64,000 bases of DNA from Nymphaea colorata (lineage: Eukaryota; Streptophyta; Magnoliopsida; Nymphaeales; Nymphaeaceae): positions 2,606,001-2,670,000 of the forward strand of contig NC_045148.1 of the NCBI RefSeq assembly GCF_008831285.2, read 5' to 3'. Below are positions 23,301-35,300 of the stretch, piece after piece. Position 1 is the stretch's first letter; every line of letters starts with the position of its first letter. A program made the position numbers and the translations under genes. The notes under the pieces were generated by a model. That model worked only from the letters and a program-made list of their open reading frames with translations. It searched no databases and had not been told where the DNA came from.

Positions 23301-26300
23301 TATAAGTGTATATGCAAGGTACATACTCATTCGGTGTGATAAAACTCCAAAATATGTTCACAGCAAGAAAAGAAGAGGGTAGGAAGAAATTATCCCAGAA
23401 TATCATACGTCTTTAATGAGAGGGATAATGACCGTGTTATTATTTATAATCCCCTAATCAGTAAAGTAAAATACTATCCTTATGAGACCAGGATATTTAC
23501 AAAAATGTACATATAATATATGCATCAAATGGGATTTATATTCAAATTAGAAATAATAAAACCAACAATTAAAACAAATATTATGCACGTCTATTTACAT
23601 TCCACACAAGTTGTGGATGGTTATGAACCATGGACCAATGTTATCCGTATCGTACGATACGGACGCGTATCGTACGATACGTATCGTCCGTATCATCATT
23701 TTCGATACGGTACACCTAATCAATACGATACGCGTATGTATCGTACGCGTATCGCACGTATCGTGCGATACGGTGGGCGTATCGCACGATACGTGCGATA
23801 CACCCCCGTATCGCACGATACGGGAGTAAAATTAAAAAAGGGGCCGTCGGGCCCCTTTTTTGCTTCTTATTCTCAAACCGACGCTCCTCTCTCTCTCTCT
23901 TCTTGTTTCTCAACGCTGCCAGAGACGTGGGATGGAGAGATTTTCTCCATTGCATCAAGATTTGCCGGTGAAGAAGCTTCATTCCTCGTTGTGGGGAGTC
24001 TTGGGACGGTGGGAAGCTTGGAGAAAGAGGGTTTTTTGGTTTTTAACACCAAGAAGGTAAGAAATAACTCATTTTTGCCGTTGAATCGTTCATTTCTCTT
24101 ATTTCCTACATTTATTTGTATGTTTTTACTTGTTTTGTAAAGATATAATGTCGGATCCTGCATGGCAGTGGTGTACAAGGGTGAATCCCAAAAATAGATT
24201 AAGAGTTAAGTGCAATTATTGTAAGCAAATCATATCAGGAGGGATTTCTCGCTTTAAACACCATATAGCTGGTACACACAGCGATGTGGCTGCTTGCAAT
24301 GGCTCCCAAGAGATCCCATTGCCAGCGTATGTAAAGCACCAGTGTCAGCAACTTCTTGATGCAGTGAAAGCAAGTAGGATTGAAAAGGACATGGAAGATG
24401 CGGAGGAAGGATATGGGGACCCACATGAAGGAGAAGAAAGTGAAGGTGAAGATGTTCAACTTGAACAAGAAGATGTTGGTGTCAGTTTGGAAACAACTAA
24501 AGGGAAAGGCATCATGCATGGTGGTGGTTCTTCTGCAACCAGAAAAAGAAGAGGTGCAAGTGTAAGTTCAGTTTCACGAGGACGTGGCAGAAGTCAGGGT
24601 CGTACTGGTGGTGGTAGAGTACCTACTATGAAGTCGAGCAATATGTCTGGTTCGATCAAGAATTTTTTTCCCAATTATACTGTTGCTGGTGCTCAGCCTG
24701 AGATTCGTATAGCCATGCAATCAAAGGATACTATTGAAGCAGCAGATGAAACCATAGGAAGGTGGTTCTATGATGCATCCATTCCCTTCAATGCAGCAAA
24801 CTCTTATCATTATCAGCCTATAGCAGATGCGATTGCTAGTGTAGGGCGAGGGTATAAAATGCCCTCTTTTCATAAATTGCGAGGTAAAATTCTCAACAAT
24901 ATAGTTAGAGATGTGAAGACATATTGTGATGAACTAAAATTGAGCTGGAAAGCTACAGGATGCAGTGTAATGGCAGATGGGTGGACAAACATCAAGAACA
25001 GAACATTGGTAAACTTCCTTGTATATTGCCCTCTTGGTACTATGTTCTTAAAATCTGTTGATTTGTCTGATACTCCTAAGACTGCTGATGTGTTGTTTGG
25101 GATTTTTGATAAAGTTATAGAAGAAGTTGGGCCTGAAAATGTCGTACAATTTATCACTGATAATGCAGCAAATTATAAAGCTGCAGGTGAAATGTTAGCA
25201 GCACGATATGGGACATTTTATTGGAGTCCATGTGCTGCTCACTGTGTAAATCTTATGCTTCAGGATCTTGGTGAAAGGGATGATATGAAGTTGACAGTTC
25301 ACAGATGCCAAGAAATCACGAAGTTTATTTACAATCATGCTTATGTCTTGAATTTGATGAGGAAATTCACAAATGGGGCTGAATTGATTCGACCTGCACA
25401 AACACGGTTTGCTACAAATGTTTTGACTGTGCAGGGTATAGTCAAGCAAAGAACTTCTCTCAGGCAGATGTTTTCAAGTGATGATTGGGCTGCATATCCA
25501 CATGCCTATAAAAGAAAGGCTACGACAGTTGTGGATACCATCTTCGATGTTGACTTTTGGGAATCATGTGTGCACTTATTGAAGATTTGTGTACCTCTAG
25601 TGAAAGTCCTCAGTTTAGTTGATAGTGAAGATAGACCTTCTATTGGATATTTATACGAGTCTATGGATAGAGCCAAGGAGGCCATTAGAGATAATATGAA
25701 GGGAAAAAAGAAGTTGTACATGCCTATATGGAAGATTATAGATGAAAGGTGGTCTGGACAACTTCATCGCCCACTTCATGCAGCAGCCTACTACCTAAAT
25801 CCTGCTATTAGATATCTTCCCACTTTTAAGAAGGACAGAGAGGTCGAGTATGGCATGTTGGATTGCATTGATGTGTTAGTAAGTGACAGTAAAGAACAAG
25901 ACGCTATCCATATGTCGATCAACAAATATGATACGGCTTCTGGTACCATGGCGAGAGACACAGCAGTTCGATGCAGGACAACTATGCATCCAGGTATTAG
26001 AAAAAGAAACTTTATACTTTTAGTTTTTGTTGTTTAACTTTTATTCTACCTTCTCATATATTTATTGCTGACAACATTTTTACTTTCCATCTGTTATTAG
26101 ATTTGTGGTGGGAAAGGTTTGGGCCTGATTGCCCAGAATTAAGGAAGCTTGCAATTAGAATCCTCAGTCAAACAAGTAGTGCAACTGGATGTGAAAGAAA
26201 TTGGAGTGTATTTCAGCACATCCATAGTAAGAAGAGGAATAGGCTGGAACATAAAAGGTTGAATGACCTTGTTTATGTTCGTTATAATATGAAGTTGAGA

Positions 26301-29300
26301 CAAAGGTAAACATTTGTTTTGTTATACAAGAATATCAAATTCTGATATATATTTTAATCTCTAACAATTTGTTAATTTTTTCTCTTGTTAGGCAACTAGA
26401 AACAACATCTACGAGGAAGCATCACAATCAATATGATCCTATCTTCATTGACCATTTTGATATATTAGATTCTTGGGTTGAAGAAGAACCAGCTGCAATA
26501 CTTGATGAGGACGATCTTGATTTTTTGAATGTTGAAGGAGCAGCAGAGATTGTTGAAGAAGGAGAGGTTGGGTCGGAGCAATGGAATGTTGGTGACATTC
26601 CATTTGCAACAGAGGGGATAGAAGAAGAAGTTATTGAAGAAAATGAAGATGATGATGAAGAATGAAGATGATGATGCAAATGACGATTGACGATGCTTTT
26701 TGTTTTGAGTTTTGAAAACTATGTCAATATGTTCTGAGTTTTGACTTCTGAACTTATGAATTGTGATGTAATTGAATACTCTTAGGTTGTTTAGTATGTT
26801 ATTTTGTTTTTTGAATGTTTGATTTCTTATTTTGGAATGTCTTGTTCATATGCATACCTCATACTTCATAGTTCATATACATGAATGATGAATGTTCCTT
26901 TACTTTAAATACATTTTTCTTGAATTTTTCTGATTTTTACTAGTTTTTTCGGATTTTTTTAGATTTTTTCTGATTTTTTTCTATTTTTTATAAATTTTTA
27001 ATATTTTTTACAAATTAAAAAATTAATTTTACGATACGTTACGATACATTTACGCTACGTTACGATACAGCGTATAGGTCGGCCCGACCGATACACGATA
27101 CGATACGGCAGTGATAACATTGCCATGGACAACTTGCCTTCTATAAACCAAAACTTGTTCTTTATGAGCCCCTTGGTAAACAAATCAGCAATCTCATCAT
27201 TCAATCGAATAAAAAATAAAGCAGCGTACAATCTCTGTCTTCAACTTTGTACCTAGTGAGGTGCTGGTCAATCTCAATGCTTAGTCTAACTTTGCTGGAT
27301 GGTGTGGAACGAAATCTGGTAGCAAATGGTTATCACATAAGCGACAACATCTAGTAATTGATTGAAATCATTGTCACAAATTTTGTTTTTTGGTAAAAAA
27401 TGGTGAGGTTTGTCTCAGGTATAATTCAACAAAGTTGAAAATCTTGGGAAAAGCTCGGCAAGTTTTAAGTTAAAAAGCTAAAATTAAAATGTGAAAAATA
27501 TGAAAATAAAAATTTGGTACTTAAAAAATGTAAAAAAAAATGAAAAAAATGAAAAAAACAAAAAAAAAACGAAAAATGCAAATAGAATGAGGAAAAAATG
27601 TTATTAATATACATTTTTTCTCAGTCTTTTTTCATTTTGGTGTTTTTTTTTCAGAAAACGTTTTTTTTTTCTGATTTGTTTTAAACGTTTTTTTTCATGT
27701 CTTTTTCGAATAAAACACATTTTCTGTGACAATGGTTGAAATAGATGTTTAACGTAAGTCCTTTCTGCAGTAGTTGCTGCCACTGCTTTATATTCTTCTA
27801 TACTAGATCTGGCAATTACTTATTTTTAGAGACAAAATTAGGGCCAATAAAGCACAATGTACTCATACCAATAAAACACAATGTACTCATACCAATAAAA
27901 CACAATGTACTCATATTGAGTTTTCTGTTTGGTCTCCAGCCACAGCCAGTCTGCATCTCTACAAATGGAGAGATCATGAAAAGACTGCATAGAGTTCCAT
28001 TAAGTATGTATGAGACTGTCTCCAACATTGTTCCTCAAATATCCTAATATTCTATCTCCAACACTGCTCTTCAAATATCTTAATATTCTCTTCACCACAT
28101 CCATATTCCCGGTTTCAAAAGCATGCACAGTATATTTAATGCATAGTCACAAAGAACTTTCTTGGGTTTTAAATGGCAAAGGTTTCTCTTTGGTATAATA
28201 TGGTAAGCTTGAAAAAAAGGGAAAAATATGAGAAAAATATGGTAAAATTTAAAAAAAAATAAAAAATAAAAATGAGAGAAACTAATAACGCAAACATAAA
28301 AAAATAAATGGATTTGCAACAAATGAAATTAGAAAATGAAAAAAAAAGGGTTTGACATTAAAAAATGTAAAAAAATGAATAAAATGGAAAAATGGAAAAA
28401 AAGCAAAGAAAACATGAAAAACATGTTTTTTCCCGGTTTTCACATTTTTTTCAACTTAATGTTTTAAAAAAACGTTTTTTTAAAAATGTTTTAAATGGAT
28501 AATTTGTTTATCACACTTTTTTTGCATTTTTTGGAGGAAAATGCGTTTTTGGTGACTATGATTTAATGTTAATGCACGTAAAAGTGAGAGACCTTAGCAT
28601 CCTTTATGATACTATGATACTTTGTGCCTTTGTGGGGCCGTGAAACATGCGCATGTCTTGCTGGCTTAATTTCTAGTTAAGAACGCTAAAGTTGGCAAGT
28701 GGTTTGCAATCTGCATGGGAGCCTTCTCTAATAAATCTAAAGTGTATTTATGTTGAGTGCATGTAATCTTCCACGAGCCCAGATCTGAACTGAATCCACA
28801 TGCAGCTACGCTTCCCATGAGCCTAGATCTGAATAATAATGGAGTCCATGTGCTGCTATTCATCCATGAAGCTAGATCTGACTTACAACTTTCTACTGCA
28901 ACTCCCACGCAGTTGCTTACGCTCCACTACATCCACGTTGGGGACCTAATCACAAATACCTTTCACATGTGATTAGGTTCCCCTTTCACGCTGCTTCACT
29001 ATCTTTCGATCAGCAGAGAGAAGAGAGAAAGGAAGGATAGAGGAAGAGAAGAAGTGGGAAGAGATGGGAGAGGAAGTGGAGAAGGGGTCGCCGGAAAATT
29101 ATGACAGCCGCCAGCGGAGAAGGGTGGAGATCGCCGGCTCTGATACCATGTTACAGCCGGCAGCCTTAGAGAGAGATAATGTAACTTCATTCATTAACCC
29201 TAATCTCCATAATAAAGAGATTAGGGTTGAAGAGAGATTTACAACGACATCAACAAAAAATAGAGGAATGTTTAAAGAGACCTCCTAACTATTAAATATT

Positions 29301-32300
29301 GCAAAGAACCACCTTGAAACATAAACTCTTCTAATTCAACAAGGAGAATAGGGTTAATGGGAATGTAAGTTTTTTTGGGTTCCTTCGATCATTGTCAACT
29401 AATAGTTTCAAGGGGTCTTTGGTCTCTAAGAAGAACAAAGGAACATCTATGCCAGAAAAAATATTATATTAGAGAAGGCAAAATAAGAATGTTTGATAGG
29501 TGTTCTCATGTCGCAGGTAGTTGCAGAAATTCAAAATATGTAGACAAAAATTGAGGGAGAAAGTAATAGGTCTTTTCAGGTGGCAGGTAGTTGTAGAAGT
29601 TCAAGTATGCAGACAAAATAGGGGAGAAATTATACTTAATCTGGAAATTAACAGAATCCTCCCCAGTTTAGTAGCAGTAGCACCCCTTAGTTTGGGCAAA
29701 ACTTCTGTAGGCAACGTGTTTATTTTGAGAAAATGGGTTTAGAGGGAAATAGTAGTAGAATGAAGGACACAATGGGCAAAAAAGGGGGACAAATAGGGGT
29801 AAACAATGAGTACAGGGGATAGGCAGAAAAAAACGAGAGGGGAATGAAAATGAGAAGGAAAATAGAAAAAAAGAGAAGGTAGGGGTGAATCGATGGGAAA
29901 TCACAATTTGTTTAGGGAGGAGGGTTGGGGATGTTTTTTTTTGGTTGGAGGGGTGAGGGTGCGTGTGGGGGTTAATGGGGAACAAGAAGGGGAGAGGAGG
30001 CGTAGGGCATTTGTAAGTGTCAATTTGGGTAGGCTTTTATGTGTCTAAGACTCTAAACCTGTTTGGATGCATCCCAATAGGTGTCTAAGCCAAAGTGCAG
30101 GCACTCAATCCCTAATTGGATATGTCAAGCTAAAGTGCAACAAAATTCTTCTAAAATGGGTTTCGATCAGCAGCTTAGGTGCCCAACCAAAACTTGAGTG
30201 GCCAAACTTTCTTCGTTAAAAAATTTCTACTTTCTAATGTGTGGGCACCTTATTTCAGTAATCCAAACAGTTGGGCACCTGAACTCTGGTGTCTAATCCC
30301 TTGGGTTCATCTGTTTGAGCATCCAATAGAGTACTCAAAAGATGTTAAAAAAAGATAAAAACCTTGATACTTATAGTAGATTATTCCTTAAAATAAAAAA
30401 TTACTTTGAAATTAGGAGGATTTGAATGCCCAAGGATCCTGGAAAATATTTTGGAAACTCAAGATATTGAAGGTGCTTTTTGGAGCTGCCGAAGTAGTCA
30501 GATGGCTTTTGTTTTATATTGCTTTCTGCCTGTGGAGTACAAAAAGATACATATGCATGAATAGTGGGGTTGTTTTTGAATTCTAAATTTAATTACCTGT
30601 TACGCACATGCAAAAGAATGTTTTTTCTATTATATTATGCTAGTCTACTGTCAGATATTTATAAATCTTGTATGCGCCTTTTTGCCTGTTCCATCATATC
30701 GCAGGTCTACCTCCGGTGCAACTGAAGCAGCAAAAGCAGGAGTCCCTTTGGACAACAACATTCATACAGTATTTTCATTATCTTTTTCTCTTTCCTTTTT
30801 GATAGAGGTTTAGTATATGCTCTTTTATACATGGAAGCTGTCTACAATTGCAATTTGCAACATTATACTGTTGATGATGATCTATCCTCGGTTTAAACCT
30901 AAGCAGTACAACCTTAGGGGATCTATTCAATGATAAAAGGAAATCTTTTAATTTGATAGAACATAAGATCTATAGGTGGAGGAATGTAACCTTTATATAT
31001 GGGACTGGAATAACTCCTCTTTTATATGTCACAAGTGTTTATGAATGGAATGAGTTGTTCCACTAGTTTGACTTGTAAAGTACAATTTGGACGTAGGACA
31101 TGAAGTTCTATAAATTTTTAGTCGATAAAAAATTACAAAAACTTAATTTATATAAGAAAAAAAATAATGACATTTTGTGTTAATGTTTTTGTTGTGTGCT
31201 AGGTAATGCCACTTGGAGACATCCAAAAAATGTAATGTCCCTTTTGCATAGACTCTACTCTTATCCCAGTTCAGGACAGCTTGGCAGAGCACGTGCAAGA
31301 TGTTTTTATCCAGAACTTATAGACATGGCTTATGTTTAGAGGTTCCTATGTTATTGCTTCAACTTTAGATATGAGTGAACAAATAGGGGCAGGATGCTGT
31401 GCATTGTGTATCATTACCAACATAGATCAGGCCAAAATCTGTCACATGGTTACTTTATTTCGCTGATGTACCTGTGTCGACACGGTTATAGGTACACCCT
31501 TGGCCAAGTTGAACCTGTGTCGGATGCAGTCAACACACCCATGGCCATGTCCATCCTTCTCCTATTAAATTTTGTCTATCAATTCTCAAGATGGCTAGAG
31601 GACAGTCCATCTTCCCAGCCACCTATGCTGGGCATCTTGGACAATCTGTGGATGTGGTAATCTCTCTTTAGGGGGGATGCATTGATGGGCATCTTGGAGG
31701 CCATCTGTCACAAAGCTCTCTGCATTGAAAAGAAGACTGCTTTCTTTCCTAGGGAATTTGGCCCCGGCAGCAAAACTCTTCCAAGCAATGGCCTATGTTG
31801 GAACAGTAAAACACACACAAAATAACGTGGGAAACCCTCGATACGAGGGAAAAAACCATGATGCTGAGATGATTCCGGCGCTCACTTGCTGCCGGTCATC
31901 CTCTCCCTTAATTTTTATTAACTCAGCAAAATAGGGTTACACGGGTTACATAAAAAAGGACTCAACATGGACTGCGGGTCGGATAGGGTCCAGACCCGGA
32001 CCAAGACAAATATAACACTTCAACGCTCCCCCTCAAGTTGGGCATACAGGTCAAACATGACTAACTTAGATACATTTCTCTCTAATAAAGTAGATGGCAA
32101 GGCCTTGTTCAGTGCATCAATTGTTTGATCTTTGAGCTTCATGTAGGGCAAGACAAGCTCTTTAGCATCAATTCTCTCTCAAATGAAATGATGATCAATC
32201 TCTACATGCTTCGTTCTATCATGTAACACTGGATTGTCGTTGGACTATCAGTTTTGATTCCGATGTTAGACAATAGCACTTTCAGCCACAATAGTTCAGA

Positions 32301-35300
32301 GACTCCCATGGCCACAACCCTATATTCAGCCTCAACAGTCAACACTGGAGCTGGAGCAAACATTTTGTCTCTTACTTCTCTACACCACGAGATTTCCTCT
32401 CAAGTAAATACAGTAAGCTGAGGTGGACCTCTTAGAATCCGTACATCCTGCCCAGTCAGCATCTAAATAACCTTCAATCTCCAGAGAGTCTTGCTTAACA
32501 TACAAGAGACCTTTGCCGGGTCTCCTCTTCAAGTAATATAAAATCCTATCAACTGCTTTTAAGTGAACGTCTGTGCTTGCATGTATAAACTGGCTCATCA
32601 CAATTCACAACAAAGGTAATATATATAAGGTCTAGTAAGAGTAGGATAAATCAACTTCCCAACAAGAGACCCTTGTGAGGACTCCTTTTCAAGTAACATA
32701 AAATCCTATCAACTGCTTTTAAGTGAACATCTGTGGGTGGCTTGTCACAATCACATCAAAGGTAATATCAGGTCTAGTAAGAGTAAGATAAATCAACTTC
32801 TCAATTTCTCAACAAGACGTTGATATCTTTCCTTGGCTTCTTCACAGCGTAGCTCCCTATCTCTAAAGCTAAGTTTGTTTCCAGCATCTATAGGAGTAGA
32901 AGCAGGTCTACACCTGAGTTTTTCAGTCTTCTTTAATAACTCTAGAGTGTACGTTCTTTGATTTAACACAAGACTTGTGCCTGACTTAGCAATTTCAATG
33001 CCAAAGAAATATTTCAACTTGCCAAGGTCCTTGAGATCAAACTCTATAGCCAATAGTTTTTTTAACTTTGTTATTTCATCTTCATCATTACTGTGAAAAT
33101 CATATCATCAACATATACCAATAAAAGAGTTACCTCGTGCTCCTTTCTCTTTACAAAGAGAGTGTGATCCCCATTCCTTTGATGATATCCATGTTGTCTC
33201 ATTACAAGTTCGAGTTGTTCATACTACGGTTGAGGAGATTGCTTGAGCCCATACAAGGCTTTCTTCAACTTGCAACATTTTCCAAGTTCCTCATATCCTG
33301 GAGGCATGCACATATATACTTCATACTCGAGGTCTCCATTTAGAAAAACGTTCTTAACATCTAGTTGGTACATCTTCCACTCCTTTACGACTGCTAAAGA
33401 GAAAAACTATAACGGTCTTCATCTTTGCAACAGAAGTAAATGTTTTCAAGTAGTCAATCTCATATTTCTGACTAAACCCCTTGGCAACCAAGCAAGCTTT
33501 CTATCTTTCCACACTTTCATCTGACTTATATTTAATGGTGCAGAGTCTACAGACCCACTTGGATCCTACGAGATGGGCCGCTTCAGGGCAATGTTGTACG
33601 TATCGTACGATACGTATCGTATCGATGACCATTTACGATACGGTACACCCCCCGTATCGTAAATGGGGGGTGTATCGGCCCTGTATCGCACGTATCGTGC
33701 GATACGGGGCCCCTATCGTATGATACGGGGCGATACGCCCCGTATCGCACGATACGGGCAAATTTTTAAAAAGAGGCACCCGACGCCTTCTTTTTCACTT
33801 TTTCTTTAAAACGTGCGAGGGTTCTTCATTTGTAACGTGGGGTTTGTGCGTCCAAGAGGGGAGATCATCAATTTTCACCGTGAAATCGAAGATTGAAGGG
33901 TCGATTTGTGTGTGGGTGGTTGATTTTCGTTGAGAGGAATGGGGTTTTCTTGATTTATTCTCTATAAGGTATGGAATCTCTTGTTTTTACCTCATATTCA
34001 TAAGTTTTTTACCGTAGAATCGTAGATTGAAAGATTTTGAATGTTTTTCATTAAGTTTACCATAGGATTTCGTTTTTTTTTTGAAGATATGGATCATACA
34101 TGGCAATGGTGCGAAAGGGTGAAGGAGAATAACCGCTTGAAACTCAAATATAGCTTTTGCGGGAATACATTTTTAGGAGGGATTAGTAGAATGAAACACC
34201 ATTTGGCAGGGACCTCCAAAGATGCGTCTCCTTGTGTTGGAGGACCAAACAAACCTTTGCCTCCATATGTGCGTCAGAAATGTTTAGATATGCTTCATGC
34301 TTTACATCAAAAGAGGATACAGAAATAAATTGAAGAGGCAGATGTAGGCTATAATGAGCCTTTAGAAGATGAAGAAGAAGAGGAAGAGCTTATGAATGTG
34401 ACGATGAAGATGATACAATTCTAAGAATAGATTTGGAGACCTCAAGAGGTAGAGATCGTAGAGGAAAAGGCCAGCCAGAAAAGAAGATAAAGCTCATTTA
34501 CTAAAGAAGAACTTGCCTGAATCTGTGGAATCCATTGCGAACAATTTCTGCAAACCCAATACAACCCTCTCCATGTCATGAGAAGAGTATGCACGCTTCT
34601 TGTTTGAACTCACCATCAATGTCTTGAAGAGTATGTCCTTTTCTGAACTCTCATTACAATCTTTAAAAGCATTAACAACAGCTATTGTGAATTTTAAAAA
34701 TCTGTGGTATAAACTTGGTGAGTGAAAATCTTTGACATGGTGATGGCAAAGTGCGGCAGATAGAGTGTTAGTGGCTCTTCAAGCAATCCAAAACCCAAAA
34801 CACCTAATAAATTTAGTTTTCCTTGCAGTCTGTGATCCAAGCTGCAAAAGCATGTAGTCTTCTGGAATTTCGTCCGCTGGTTGAAGGGGCCCATAGATGA
34901 TCATTGGCAGCAATGGCTTGCTGGGTTCTGGCTCTGATACCATAGTTAGCCTCTGCTAACCAGTACCAACATTCACCAGCCCAGTCCTTGAGAAACTCAT
35001 GCATGCCAGTCCCTAATCCCAGATTAGTGATTCCCTCCCAAAGGAAACACCAATAATTTCTGCGACAACCCTGTCTTCTGGCCGTTCCCCCTATTTGTGG
35101 ATCAGGTCAGTCCAGTGGACCCAACACTTGATCCCATACCCGATATCTAACAACGACACATGCCTAAATATCGCCCAATCAAATCCTCCAACTGGTGGCC
35201 TAGCAAAGTTGCAATCATCACAATATCACATGGTGGGAGATTCTCATCTATATTATGGTTAGGCTGCTGAAATTACGAAGACTTGGAAAATATTAATACC

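Larger units (their letters stand above)
27131..28908 (-). pseudogene. Copia polyprotein remnant (RNase H and RT pieces)
   Basis: Just right of the hAT copy the minus strand reads [19 protein letters not shown] and [10 protein letters not shown], the end of a copia RNase H domain. The hAT insertion interrupted this sequence: the continuing bases lie at 23600-23635. At about 28740-28790 the minus strand reads [20 protein letters not shown], a copia reverse-transcriptase segment. Between them are AT-rich insertions and stops. The parts are out of frame and incomplete. Confidence 0.75.

Noticed and set aside
23520-24140. A 206-codon plus-strand open frame ahead of the transposase
   Set aside because: It runs from copia LTR sequence across the hAT terminal array into the 5' UTR; the Arg/Tyr/Ile-rich part is a translation of the CGTATCG motifs.
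27745-28047. A 100-codon frame with repeated IKHNVLIP
   Set aside because: The repetition comes from a 24-bp tandem repeat in a retroelement remnant.
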